Shown here piece after piece: positions 35,877-44,418 of a stretch of 64,000 bases of DNA (the stretch's first letter is position 1; each line of letters starts with the position of its first letter). Below the pieces are notes generated by a model that ran no database searches, was not told the origin of the DNA, and saw only the letters and a list, made by a program, of their open reading frames with translations. Made by a program: the position numbers and the translations under genes. The stretch covers positions 141,633-205,632 of the forward strand of contig NZ_LQBQ01000038.1 of the NCBI RefSeq assembly GCF_001507595.1. Direction: 5' to 3'. This DNA is from Ruegeria marisrubri. GTDB taxonomy: Bacteria > Pseudomonadota > Alphaproteobacteria > Rhodobacterales > Rhodobacteraceae.

Positions 35877-37553
35877 ATGTCACTTGGAATCACCTACACG
35901 AAATCGGGACGCGCCCTCGGAGCTGGCCTGGCCATGCTTTTGGGCAGCGTTGCTGCACCGGCCTTCGCCGAGGAGCCAACCCTCAGCGAAGAAGCGTTCG
36001 AAGCCTCCAAGCAGCTGTACTTCGAACAATGCGCCGGCTGCCACGGCGTTCTGCGCAAGGGCGCAACGGGCAAGAACCTGGAACCCTACTGGAAAAAGAC
36101 CGCGGCCGACGGCACCGTGACCGAAGGCGGCACCCTGAAACTGGGTCAGGAACGCCTTGAAAAGATCATCGCCTGGGGCACCGAGGGCGGTATGAACAAC
36201 TTCTCGGACATCATGACCGAGCAGGAAATCAAGGACATGGCGACCTACATCATGATGGAGCCGCCCAAGCCGCCCGAGATGTCGCTCGCCCAGATGAAAG
36301 AGACCCGCAAGGTCTATGTCGAAGAAGAAGACTACCCGACCGAGCCACTGCACGGCCGCAACTGGGAAAACTTCTTCGTCGTCATCGAGCGTGACGTAGG
36401 CAAGGTGGCCGTGATCGACGGCGACACCAAGGAAGTTCTGGCGCACATCCCGACCGGCTATGCCGTGCACGTGCTGAAGGCCTCGGAGCACCACAAGCTG
36501 GAAGAGCCCGAGAACCCCGGCCGCTTCTGGTACACCATGGGCCGCGACGGCAAGATGACCAAGATCGACCTCTGGCAGACGCCGGACAAGATGCTGGTCG
36601 CCGAAGTCAAGATCGCCTACGACGCACGTGACGTGGCCGTGTCCGGCGACGGCAAATACGTGATCGGTGGCGGGTACTGGCCGCCGCACTTCGCCATCGT
36701 CGACGCCAAGACCATGGAACCGCTCAAGGTCGTTTCGACCCGCGGCACCAACGTTGACGGCGAATACGTGGAAGAAAGCCGTGTGGCTGCCATCTACACC
36801 ACCCCGAACGAGCCGACCTGGATCGTCGCGGTGAAAGAACTGGGCCAGCTGTGGCAGGTCGATTACACCGACCTCGACAACCTGCGAATCGACAAGATCA
36901 ACTCGGCCAAGTTCCTGCACGACGGGTTCTTCGATCCGACCGGTCGTTACTTCCAGATCGCCGCGAACGCGTCGAACAAGATGGTCGTCGTCGACACCGA
37001 GACGCACAAGCTCGAAGCGATGATCGACACCGCTGCCCTGCCGCACCCCGGCCCGGGCGCGAACTGGGTGGACCCGAACTGCGGCCCGGTGGCCGGTACG
37101 ACCCACCTTGGCGTCGGCACCGTGACCGTCTGGGGCAACGACCCGGAAGGCCACCCGGACCAGGCGTGGAAGATCTGCTACGAAACCGAGACCGACGGCC
37201 CGGGCCTGTTCGTCCGCACCCACCCGAATTCGAAATACGTGTGGGCTGACCAGACCAAACACCCGGAACCGGAAGTCCAGCAGTCGGTGCAGGTCATCGA
37301 CAAGGAAACCGGTGAAATCGTGAAGACCATCCAGATCACCGAAGATGAAGGCAACGCCGCCGTCCACTTCGAGTTCAACAAGGATGGCACCGAAGTCTGG
37401 GTCTCCAAGTGGAACCTGAAGGACTCGAAAGAGCCGAACGGTCAGATCGTGATCTTCGACGCGGAAACGCTGGAAGAGATCGGCCGGATCGACGGGCTGT
37501 ATGCGCCCACCGGCAAGTTCAACGTCTACAACCGTTCGAACCACGTCACCTGA
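35877..37553 (+). CDS. nirS: Cytochrome cd1 nitrite reductase
   Basis: The 558-residue precursor has a Sec signal (ending near AAPAFAEE), an N-terminal cytochrome c domain with Cys52-Cys55-His56 (CAGCH), and an eight-bladed haem d1 propeller. Family stretches such as IVAVKELGQLWQVDYTDL and GPGANWVDPNCGPV are present, the latter near a conserved active-site histidine region. It reduces nitrite to NO in the periplasm. The ATG at 35877 follows GGAGA; a GTG two codons upstream is rejected. It stands at the head of the nir region under a perfect FNR/Nnr-type box, and a strong hairpin follows it. Confidence 0.97.
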   Translation: MSLGITYTKSGRALGAGLAMLLGSVAAPAFAEEPTLSEEAFEASKQLYFEQCAGCHGVLRKGATGKNLEPYWKKTAADGTVTEGGTLKLGQERLEKIIAWGTEGGMNNFSDIMTEQEIKDMATYIMMEPPKPPEMSLAQMKETRKVYVEEEDYPTEPLHGRNWENFFVVIERDVGKVAVIDGDTKEVLAHIPTGYAVHVLKASEHHKLEEPENPGRFWYTMGRDGKMTKIDLWQTPDKMLVAEVKIAYDARDVAVSGDGKYVIGGGYWPPHFAIVDAKTMEPLKVVSTRGTNVDGEYVEESRVAAIYTTPNEPTWIVAVKELGQLWQVDYTDLDNLRIDKINSAKFLHDGFFDPTGRYFQIAANASNKMVVVDTETHKLEAMIDTAALPHPGPGANWVDPNCGPVAGTTHLGVGTVTVWGNDPEGHPDQAWKICYETETDGPGLFVRTHPNSKYVWADQTKHPEPEVQQSVQVIDKETGEIVKTIQITEDEGNAAVHFEFNKDGTEVWVSKWNLKDSKEPNGQIVIFDAETLEEIGRIDGLYAPTGKFNVYNRSNHVT

Positions 37554-37573
37554 CGCGATGGCATCTGCCTGAC

Positions 37574-37602
37574 GAAGGGGCGGGCCCCACGCCCGCCCCT
37601 TC
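37574..37602 (+). terminator. Strong hairpin after nirS
   Basis: GAAGGGGCGGGC, loop CCCAC, GCCCGCCCCTTC: a perfect 12-bp GC-rich stem 20 bases after the nirS stop, with only a loose T-rich tail (CTGCCTTTCC). It may act as a partial terminator or 3' stabiliser, giving more nirS than downstream message. Confidence 0.7.
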
Positions 37603-37713
37603 TGCCTTTCCGGGGCCGGGGGACCGTCTTTCACGTCCCCATGACCACCAGCAACTCAACGCAACCGGCCTGTCACCCGAGGCCATACCAGAAAGCCAAG
37701 ACGGAGCCTGGAG

Positions 37714-39507
37714 ATGACCCAGTCCACCGATACGGAAGAAAAAAAGCCGATCTGGCGGCGGTACATGCTGTGGGGGGCACCGATTGGCGTCCTCTTCGTG
37801 GCCTTTATCGCCGGCATCATCTTCTGGGGCGGATTCAACACCGCCATGGAAGCCACAAACACCGAGAAGTTCTGCGTCTCGTGCCACGAGATGCGCGACT
37901 ATATCTACACCGAGTACAAGGGCACGATCCACGACGTGAACCGTTCGGGCGTGGGCGCGGTCTGTTCCGACTGCCACGTGCCCAAGGACTGGACCCACAA
38001 GATCATCCGCAAGATCCAGGCGTCCAAGGAGCTGTACGGCAAACTGGTCGGTTCGATCAGCACGCCCGAGAAGTTCGAGGCCAAGCGCATCCATCTGGCC
38101 ATGAACGAATGGGAGCGGATGAAGAAGACCGACTCGCGCGAGTGCCGCAACTGCCACGATTTCGAATCGATGATGCCCGAGTTCCAGAAACCGCGGGCGC
38201 GGCAGCAGCACCTGAACGCGATGGAGGTCGGCCAGACCTGCATCGACTGCCACAAGGGCATCGCGCACTCGAACATCCGCGATCGGGCGCCGGAGGAGTA
38301 TCTGGAAGAACTCGAGGCGCCGAACCCGAAATTCGCCCGTCCGATCCCGCCGGAATATCTTGAAAGCCTGGCGCGGATCGAGGCCAAGGAAGCCGCCGAC
38401 GCCGAAGCCGAGAAGGCCGCGCGCAAGGCGCAGCAGGAAGCCGTTCAGGCGCAGATCGCCGCCGCGGTCGAGAGTGCCGTCGCGGAAGAGCGCGCCAAGG
38501 CCAACGGCGAATCCAGCGAAGCCGCGGCTTCGGGTGGCGGCAGCGATGTCGGCGCGAACATCGACTGGAACGCGGTCGCCAGTGCGGAGCTGAAGCTGTT
38601 CTATCCCGGCCAGGCCTCGTTCGAATGGGTTCAGAACGGCAAGTTCCACGGTGGCGCGCGTCCGTTGACCAAGGGCGGCGACAAGTGTTCGACCTGCCAC
38701 GCCAAGGAACTGGACGCGATCGGCAGCAAGATCGTCGCCGGCGGCGATCTGGAACCGACGCCGATCCCGGGCAAGCGCGGCGTGATCGACGCCACCGTGC
38801 AGGCAGCGCATGACGGTGAAAACCTGTATGTCCGGCTGCAATGGGCGGATGCGGGCCACAACCCTGCCCCCTTCGTCGATGGCGGCAAGATGGACCCCGA
38901 CAACCAGGTCAAGGTTGCCATGATGATCACCGGCACGGGGATCGAGTTGGGTGACCAGGTGGGCTGCTGGGCCTCGTGCCACGCGGACAACACCTATATG
39001 CCCTTCGCGCCCGATGCCGAAACCATCGCCGCCAGTGGCGACGTCGCGGCCCGTCTGAACGCCGAAGGCTCGATCACCAAGTATCTCAGCGAAAGCCGCA
39101 CCGAGGTCGAGGTGAAGGGCCGCCGCGGCAAGGCGCTGGGTGGCTGGGACAAGCTCAAGCCCGAGGAAGAGATCGCGCAGTATCTCGAGGATGGCACCTT
39201 GCTTGACCTGATGCGCGTCTTTGCCGACGGCAGCGCCACCAACGGCTACCTGCTGGACCGCCGCGTGGTGAACGATGGCGAGATCGAAGCCTCGGCCAGC
39301 CTGTCGGGCGGCATGTGGACCGTGGTGTTCAAGCGGCCGCTGAACTCGGGCGCACCGGGCGACGTGCCGCTGGAGTCGGGCAAGACATACACGGTCGGCT
39401 TCGCGATCCACGACGACTATGCGGCGGCGCGTTTCCACCATGTGACGTTGGATACCAGTCTTGCCCTTGATGATGACTCGGCAATCATCAATGTTGTGAA
39501 GCAGTAA
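37714..39507 (+). CDS. nirT: NapC/NirT-type multihaem cytochrome fused to an ethylbenzene-dehydrogenase-like haem domain
   Basis: A 597-residue protein. One membrane anchor (residues about 20-40) is followed by a NapC/NirT tetrahaem domain with CXXCH motifs at 54-58, 84-88, 144-148 and 176-180. An Ala/Glu-rich helical linker (about 213-270) leads to a C-terminal domain with a fifth site CSTCH (324-328) and a CX3CH site (417-422, CWASCH). The C-terminal domain resembles the haem-binding, ethylbenzene-dehydrogenase gamma-like (EB_dh) fold. NapC/NirT proteins pass electrons from quinol to periplasmic reductases, so this likely feeds NirS or other acceptors independently of bc1. The gene symbol is for the N-terminal part only. 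It follows nirS by 160 bases. Confidence 0.85.
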   Translation: MTQSTDTEEKKPIWRRYMLWGAPIGVLFVAFIAGIIFWGGFNTAMEATNTEKFCVSCHEMRDYIYTEYKGTIHDVNRSGVGAVCSDCHVPKDWTHKIIRKIQASKELYGKLVGSISTPEKFEAKRIHLAMNEWERMKKTDSRECRNCHDFESMMPEFQKPRARQQHLNAMEVGQTCIDCHKGIAHSNIRDRAPEEYLEELEAPNPKFARPIPPEYLESLARIEAKEAADAEAEKAARKAQQEAVQAQIAAAVESAVAEERAKANGESSEAAASGGGSDVGANIDWNAVASAELKLFYPGQASFEWVQNGKFHGGARPLTKGGDKCSTCHAKELDAIGSKIVAGGDLEPTPIPGKRGVIDATVQAAHDGENLYVRLQWADAGHNPAPFVDGGKMDPDNQVKVAMMITGTGIELGDQVGCWASCHADNTYMPFAPDAETIAASGDVAARLNAEGSITKYLSESRTEVEVKGRRGKALGGWDKLKPEEEIAQYLEDGTLLDLMRVFADGSATNGYLLDRRVVNDGEIEASASLSGGMWTVVFKRPLNSGAPGDVPLESGKTYTVGFAIHDDYAAARFHHVTLDTSLALDDDSAIINVVKQ

Positions 39508-39515
39508 GAAAAGCG

Positions 39516-39540
39516 CGGCGGCCGGTCTGCCCGGCCGCCG
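39516..39540 (+). terminator. GC hairpin after the NirT-like gene
   Basis: CGGCGGCCGG, loop TCTGC, CCGGCCGCCG: a perfect 10-bp stem starting nine bases after the stop codon. No T-run follows, and the next gene begins 28 bases later, so it may be an attenuator. Confidence 0.55.
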
Positions 39541-39567
39541 CACCGTATCGGAGAGGAGACCGGAAAC

Positions 39568-39984
39568 ATGAGAAACTCGATCCTTCTTCCCACGGTCCTG
39601 CTGTCGCTTGCGGCAGCTTTTCCCGTTCTGGCGGACGAAGAGGACAAGGCCGCGATCTGCGCCGAGGCCGAGGAGCGCTATGTCGAGCTTTTCGGTGAGC
39701 CCTCGTCCGAGGCCGAAGGGGTCGAGGTGGTCCTGATGTACAAGTACAACTTCTGCCCCGCCGAACTGACGGTGAAGGCCGGGACCACCGTACGCTGGGT
39801 CAACGTGGACAAACGCACCAGCCACAGCGTGCTGCTGAAGGACGGCAGCGAACCCGAAAGCGACCGGATCTTCCCCGAGGAAACCGTCGAGATGACCTTT
39901 CTCACGCCAGGCCAGCAGGACTATCTGTGCGGCCCGCACTGGGAGACCCAGAACATGATCGGGATGATCACGGTCGAACCCTGA
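39568..39984 (+). CDS. Periplasmic cupredoxin (plastocyanin/pseudoazurin-like)
   Basis: The 138-residue precursor has a Sec signal (MRNSILLPTVLLSLAAAFPVLA). The mature part is a cupredoxin fold with type 1 copper ligands: His in KRTSHSVLL, Cys and His in YLCGPHWETQ, and a nearby methionine (NMIGM). Type 1 copper proteins of this size carry electrons to nitrite and N2O reductases. The place between the NirT-like gene and the haem d1 genes suggests electron transfer to NirS. GGAGAGGAG precedes the ATG. Confidence 0.88.
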   Translation: MRNSILLPTVLLSLAAAFPVLADEEDKAAICAEAEERYVELFGEPSSEAEGVEVVLMYKYNFCPAELTVKAGTTVRWVNVDKRTSHSVLLKDGSEPESDRIFPEETVEMTFLTPGQQDYLCGPHWETQNMIGMITVEP

Positions 39985-40021
39985 TCAACGCCCGGATTTC
40001 ACAGGCAAAAAACCTATCGGC

Positions 40022-40052
40022 AAGGAGCGCGGGCGCAAATCCCGCGCTCCTT
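40022..40052 (+). terminator. Hairpin terminator after the cupredoxin gene
   Basis: AAGGAGCGCGGG, a seven-base loop, then CCCGCGCTCCTT: a perfect 12-bp stem 38 bases beyond the cupredoxin stop. The last two bases of the stem are the first two bases of the FNR/Nnr-type box before nirE. Confidence 0.75.
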
Positions 40053-40064
40053 AACTTATGTCAA
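40051..40064. promoter_or_regulatory. FNR/Nnr-type box before nirE
   Basis: TTAAC-TTAT-GTCAA has one mismatch to TTGAC-N4-GTCAA. The centre is about 159 bases before the nirE ATG, farther than in the other promoters, so the leader is longer or the transcription start is far upstream. Confidence 0.72.
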
Positions 40065-40216
40065 GGCGACTCCTTTTGGCATCGGCCAGTCTGCCTCCAT
40101 GACACGCCCGGTATTTCCAGCACCAGCCCCGTATCCGTCAGGCCGACACGCGCCTGAGCGAGAGCGGTGCGGGACGCGCCGGGACCAGCCAGCATTCAGG
40201 ACGAGCGAGCTTTCAA

Positions 40217-40984
40217 ATGAGTGGTAAAGTCTTCCTCATCGGCGCCGGGCCGGGAGATCCGGAACTGATGACCATGCGTGCGCACCGGATGCTGCGCGAC
40301 TCCGACGTCGTGGTCTATGACCGCCTGGTGTCCCCTGAAATCCTCGCCATGTGCCCCGAGCGGGCCGAGATGATCCCGGTGGGCAAGGCACCCAAGTGCC
40401 ACACCGTGCCGCAGGAGCGGATCAACGAGATCCTGCTGGAACAGGCCCGTGCCGGCCGCACGGTCGCGCGTCTGAAAGGCGGCGATCCGATGATTTTCGG
40501 GCGCGGCTCGGAAGAGGCCGCCTATCTGATGGCGCATGGCGTGGCGGTGGACTATGCCCCCGGCATCACCGCGGCGCAAGGGGCCAGCTGCTCGACCGGC
40601 GTGCCGCTGACCCATCGGGGGCTTGCGACCTCGGTGCAATATGTCACCGGCCACCGCCAGGCCGACAAGGTTCTGGATCTCGACTGGAAGCGGCTGGCCG
40701 ATCCCGACACCACCCTTGTCATCTACATGGGCGTGGCCAGCATCGGCCAGATCGCGATGGGGCTGATGACCGAGAACCTGCCCGGCTCGACCCCGGTTCT
40801 GGCCGTGGGCCGCGCCACGACGCCGCAGGAACGCCGCCTCGTGTCATGCCTCGACCGGATCGCGGCCGATGCGCGCGAGGCCGAACTGACCGCCCCCACC
40901 CTTTTCATCATCGGCAAGGTCGTCTCGCTCTATGCCGAACGGCCGGTGGCCGACCTGATCGAACAGGTAGAAGCCCATGCCTGA
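40217..40984 (+). CDS. nirE: Uroporphyrinogen-III C-methyltransferase for haem d1
   Basis: A 255-residue SUMT/CobA-type enzyme that uses SAM to make precorrin-2 from uroporphyrinogen III, the entry step to haem d1. Conserved elements are VFLIGAGPGDPELMTMRA, DVVVYDRLV, ARLKGGDPMIFGRG and PLTHRGLATSVQYVTGH. It heads the operon nirECF(DL)GHJN. It has no siroheme CysG-type dehydrogenase domain, as expected for NirE. The downstream nirC overlaps it by eight bases. Confidence 0.95.
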   Translation: MSGKVFLIGAGPGDPELMTMRAHRMLRDSDVVVYDRLVSPEILAMCPERAEMIPVGKAPKCHTVPQERINEILLEQARAGRTVARLKGGDPMIFGRGSEEAAYLMAHGVAVDYAPGITAAQGASCSTGVPLTHRGLATSVQYVTGHRQADKVLDLDWKRLADPDTTLVIYMGVASIGQIAMGLMTENLPGSTPVLAVGRATTPQERRLVSCLDRIAADAREAELTAPTLFIIGKVVSLYAERPVADLIEQVEAHA

Positions 40985-41348
40985 ACTTGCCTATGCCAAC
41001 TCTGCCCGCGGCCACCCGGCTGCGCGGCGCAACATCTGGACCGGGCGGACCTTTCTGACGGCCGCCGTCTTTGTCGCCACCTCGGCCTTTGCCGCCGACA
41101 CGCTGGACCCCGCCGCCCTGAAACGGCTGGTGCATCAGGATTGCGGCTCGTGCCACGGCCTGTCGCTGAAGGGCGGGCTGGGGCCGGACCTGCGGGCCGA
41201 GAACCTGCAGCACTACGACGTGGACGTTCTGACCACGGTGATCCTGGACGGCATCCCCGACACGCCCATGCCGCCCTGGCGCCCGCTGATGACCGAGGAA
41301 GAGGCGGAATGGATCGCCCGTTACCTGCTGACCCCGGAGGAGCAATGA
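40977..41348 (+). CDS. nirC: NirC-like periplasmic monohaem cytochrome c
   Basis: The 123-residue precursor has an N-terminal hydrophobic signal (FLTAAVFVATSAFA) and a small c-type domain with CGSCH and a methionine in DTPMPPWRPLM. NirC can donate electrons to NirS and helps haem d1 maturation. The N-terminus before the signal is longer than usual (about 25 residues, MPELAYANSARGHPAARRN), so a later start is possible, though no ATG is available before the hydrophobic stretch. It overlaps nirE and nirF (ATGA). Confidence 0.87.
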   Translation: MPELAYANSARGHPAARRNIWTGRTFLTAAVFVATSAFAADTLDPAALKRLVHQDCGSCHGLSLKGGLGPDLRAENLQHYDVDVLTTVILDGIPDTPMPPWRPLMTEEEAEWIARYLLTPEEQ

Positions 41349-42490
41349 AACGGTTTGCATTCGGCCTGTTGGCCGCCCTTCTGGCAACGACCGCCCAGGC
41401 CGAGCCCATGGCGACCGGCGATCTGGGTCTGGTGATCGAACGCGCCCGCGGATCGGTTCTGCTGGTGGATCAGTCGGACCGCGCCGCATTGGCCCGGATC
41501 GAGGGGCTGGGCGATCTCAGCCATGCCTCGCTGGTCTATTCCCCGGACGAGCGGTTCGCCTATGTCTTTGGCCGCGACGGCGGGTTGACCAAGGTGGACA
41601 TCGTGACCCGGCAGGTCGTGAACCGGGTCGTGCAGGCGGGCAACGCCATCGGCGGGGCGATCTCGGATGACGGCAAGCTGGTCGCGGTGTCGAACTACGA
41701 GCCCGGCGGCGTGCGCGTCTTTGACGCCGACACGCTGGAGATGGTCGCCGACATCCCCACCGGCGGCAAGACGATCGGGCTGGTCGATGCGCCGGGCCGC
41801 CGCTTTGTTTTCACGGGTTGGGACAATGGCGAGACATGGATCGCCGATTTCTCGGGCCCCGAGATGGAACTCACCAAGATCAAGGACATGGGGGAGAACC
41901 CCTATGACGCGCTCATCACCGCCAATGGCCGCACCTACATCACCGGCCTGTTCGGCGAGGACGGGCTGACCGCGCTGGATTTGTGGGACGAAACGCCCGA
42001 ACCGATCCGGGTGCTGCCCGGCTATGGCCGCGGACAGCAGGAAATGCCCGTCTACAAGATGCCCCATCTCGAGGGCTGGGCGCATACCGGCGAGGAATTC
42101 GTCTTGCCGGCCGTCGGGCATCACGAAGTGCTGTGGGTCGATGCCGCCACGCTCACGGAAACCGGCCGTACGAAGACCTATGGGCAACCGGTCTTTGCCA
42201 TGGCGCGGCCCGACGGTCGGCATGTGTGGGTGAACTTTGCCCACCCGCTGAACGACACGATCCAGGTGATCGACACGGTGTCCAAGCAGGTGATCCACGA
42301 ATTCAAGCCGGGCCCGGCGGTGCTGCACATGGAGTTCACGCCACGCGGGCACGAGATCTGGATCAGCGTGCGGGATGCCGACAAGGTCATGGTTTACGAC
42401 ACGCATACATTCGAAAAGCTGCGTGAAATCGATGCCGAGAGTCCCTCGGGCATCTTCTTTACCGCGCGCGCGCACAGGACGGGGCTTTGA
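41345..42490 (+). CDS. nirF: NirF, haem d1 biosynthesis protein
   Basis: A 381-residue protein with a Sec signal (MKRFAFGLLAALLATTAQA) and a d1-type beta-propeller related to NirS and NirN but without a cytochrome c domain. NirF is a periplasmic enzyme that acts late in haem d1 synthesis, forming the acrylate or preceding oxidation step. Typical stretches are LVYSPDERFAYVFGRDGG and AVSNYEPGGVRVFDADT. The ATG overlaps the nirC stop (ATGA); longer upstream open frames lie inside nirC. Confidence 0.94.
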   Translation: MKRFAFGLLAALLATTAQAEPMATGDLGLVIERARGSVLLVDQSDRAALARIEGLGDLSHASLVYSPDERFAYVFGRDGGLTKVDIVTRQVVNRVVQAGNAIGGAISDDGKLVAVSNYEPGGVRVFDADTLEMVADIPTGGKTIGLVDAPGRRFVFTGWDNGETWIADFSGPEMELTKIKDMGENPYDALITANGRTYITGLFGEDGLTALDLWDETPEPIRVLPGYGRGQQEMPVYKMPHLEGWAHTGEEFVLPAVGHHEVLWVDAATLTETGRTKTYGQPVFAMARPDGRHVWVNFAHPLNDTIQVIDTVSKQVIHEFKPGPAVLHMEFTPRGHEIWISVRDADKVMVYDTHTFEKLREIDAESPSGIFFTARAHRTGL

Positions 42491-42493
42491 CGC

Positions 42494-43483
42494 ATGTGCC
42501 ATATCACCGATCCCAAGGACCGCAGCCTGCTGGATGACTGGCAACGCGACTTTCCGGTAACCGAGCGCCCGTTCCGGGTTCTGGCCGAGAGGCTGGAGCT
42601 GGACGAGGGTGACGTGATCGACCGGCTTGCCCGGATGCGGGCGGCCGGCCGGATCACCCGCGTCGGCGCGACGATCGCCCCCGGCACCGTCTCGGCCAGC
42701 ACGCTGGCGGCGGTGTCCGCCCCCGAAGAGCGCATCGAAGAGGTCGCCGCCATCATCGACGCCGAGCCCGGCGTCAACCACAACTACCAACGCCAGGACG
42801 ACTGGAATCTCTGGTTCGTCGCCACCGGGCCGAACCGCGAGCATGTGAATGACACGCTGGCCCGGATCAGCGCCCGAACCGGCCTGCAGGTGCTGGACCT
42901 GCGCCTTGTGCGGCCGTTCAACGTGGATCTCGGCTTCAGGATGAGCGACCGGAAGCAGCGGGTTCCCGGCGCGCGCAAGGTGGATCGGTCGGTGATGCAG
43001 CCGGGTGACCTCGACCTGCTGCAGGCGCTGAGTTCCGGCCTTTCGCTGGTGCCCGATCCCTTCGCCGCCCTTGCCCGGTCGCTGGAGCGTGACGCGGCAG
43101 AGGTCATGGACCGCATCAAGGTGCTGCACGACGCCGGGATCATCTCGCGCCTGGGGGTGATCGTTCGTCACCGGGCACTTGGCTGGTCCGCGAACGCGAT
43201 GGTGGTCTGGGACATGCCCGCCGAGCAGGTGGATGCCGCCGGCCCGGCGCTGGCCGCCCATCCGGGCGTGACGCTGTGCTATGAACGGCGCCCGGTCGAG
43301 GGCGTCTGGCCCTATCGGCTCTATTGCATGATCCACGCCCGCTCGCGCCCCGAGGCGCGCGAGGTGCTGGCCGGGGCCGTGGCCCTGCCCGAGCTTGCCG
43401 GGGCAAAGCACCGCGTCCTGTTCTCGACCCGCTGTTTCAAGCAGACCGGCGCGCTGATCAAACCCAAGGAGGTGGCCGCATGA
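42494..43483 (+). CDS. nirDL: NirDL fused sirohaem decarboxylase
   Basis: A 329-residue protein made of two AsnC/Lrp-like units in tandem: the first (about residues 1-160) NirD-like with VTERPFRVLAERLELDEGD, and the second (about 165-329) NirL-like with SLVPDPFAALARSLERDAAE and GVIVRHRALGWSANAMVVWD. NirDLGH proteins decarboxylate sirohaem to didecarboxysirohaem in haem d1 formation. In Paracoccus the NirD and NirL parts are also fused. The three-base gap after nirF and the overlap with nirG support one operon. Confidence 0.94.
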   Translation: MCHITDPKDRSLLDDWQRDFPVTERPFRVLAERLELDEGDVIDRLARMRAAGRITRVGATIAPGTVSASTLAAVSAPEERIEEVAAIIDAEPGVNHNYQRQDDWNLWFVATGPNREHVNDTLARISARTGLQVLDLRLVRPFNVDLGFRMSDRKQRVPGARKVDRSVMQPGDLDLLQALSSGLSLVPDPFAALARSLERDAAEVMDRIKVLHDAGIISRLGVIVRHRALGWSANAMVVWDMPAEQVDAAGPALAAHPGVTLCYERRPVEGVWPYRLYCMIHARSRPEAREVLAGAVALPELAGAKHRVLFSTRCFKQTGALIKPKEVAA

Positions 43484-43932
43484 CCCCGCTGGACGACACC
43501 GACCGCGCGATCCTGAACCGGATGCAGGACGACCTGCCGCTAACCGAGCGCCCCTATGCGCAGGTGGCCCGGGAGCTGGGGATCACCGAGGACGATCTGC
43601 TGGCCCGCGTTGCCCGCATGAAGGACGAGCGGGTGATCACCCGGTTCGGCCCCTTCTTTGACGCGGCTGCCATGGGCGGCGCCTTTTGCCTGTGCGCGAT
43701 GGCTGTGCCGCCCGAGGATTTCGAAGCAGTCCTGACCAAAGTCAATGCCCACCCGGAGGTCGCGCATAATTATGAGCGCACGCACCGGCTGAACATGTGG
43801 TTCGTTCTGGCCACCGAAACGCCCGAGGGGATCGGGGCCTGCGCCGATGCGATCGAACGGGAAACGGGGGTGCAAGTCCTGCGTTTTCCCAAACTGCAAG
43901 AGTTCTTCATCGGGTTCCGGGTCGCGGCATGA
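43480..43932 (+). CDS. nirG: NirG sirohaem decarboxylase subunit
   Basis: A 150-residue AsnC/Lrp-like protein; RPYAQVARELGITEDDLLARV is the HTH-like part and ITRFGPFFDAAAMGGAF identifies NirG rather than NirH. It joins NirDL and NirH in removing the propionate or acetate carboxyls of sirohaem. The ATG overlaps the nirDL stop (ATGA) and the stop overlaps nirH, so an upstream open frame is not used. Confidence 0.91.
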   Translation: MTPLDDTDRAILNRMQDDLPLTERPYAQVARELGITEDDLLARVARMKDERVITRFGPFFDAAAMGGAFCLCAMAVPPEDFEAVLTKVNAHPEVAHNYERTHRLNMWFVLATETPEGIGACADAIERETGVQVLRFPKLQEFFIGFRVAA

Positions 43933-44414
43933 TCATTGACAGCACAGACAGGCAGATCATCGAGGCGCTGCAGGGCGGCCTGCCGCTGGTGCCGGAACCT
44001 TACGCGCAGGTGGCCGAGCAACTGGACATGCCCCAGGACGCCCTGATGGCGCGCATCGCCGCGATGAAGGCGCGCGGCGTGATCCGCCGCATCGCCGCCG
44101 CGCCCAACCATTACAAGCTGGGCATGACCGCCAACGGCATGACCGTCTGGGACGTGGACGACGACCGGATCACCGAGCTTGGCGCGCAGGTGGGCGCGCT
44201 GCCCTATGTCACCCATTGCTACGAGCGCCCCCGCGCCCTGCCCGACTGGCCCTACAACCTGTTCGCGATGGTCCATGGTGACTCGCGCGAGGAAGTCGAG
44301 GAAAAGCGTGCCGAGATCCGCGCCCTCTTGGGCACGGCGCTGCGCGGCTGCGACATCCTTTATTCCACACGAATCCTGAAAAAGACGGGGCTGCGGCTCC
44401 GCCAGAAAGGCTGA
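43929..44414 (+). CDS. nirH: NirH sirohaem decarboxylase subunit
   Basis: A 161-residue AsnC/Lrp-like protein with [20 protein letters not shown] and [20 protein letters not shown], the latter typical of NirH/NirL with the active-site histidine and tyrosine region. It partners NirDL and NirG. ATGA overlap with nirG and a four-base gap to nirJ. The start of this frame fixed by the overlap; the upstream extension runs in nirG. Confidence 0.91.
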   Translation: MIIDSTDRQIIEALQGGLPLVPEPYAQVAEQLDMPQDALMARIAAMKARGVIRRIAAAPNHYKLGMTANGMTVWDVDDDRITELGAQVGALPYVTHCYERPRALPDWPYNLFAMVHGDSREEVEEKRAEIRALLGTALRGCDILYSTRILKKTGLRLRQKG

Positions 44415-44418
44415 AGAG

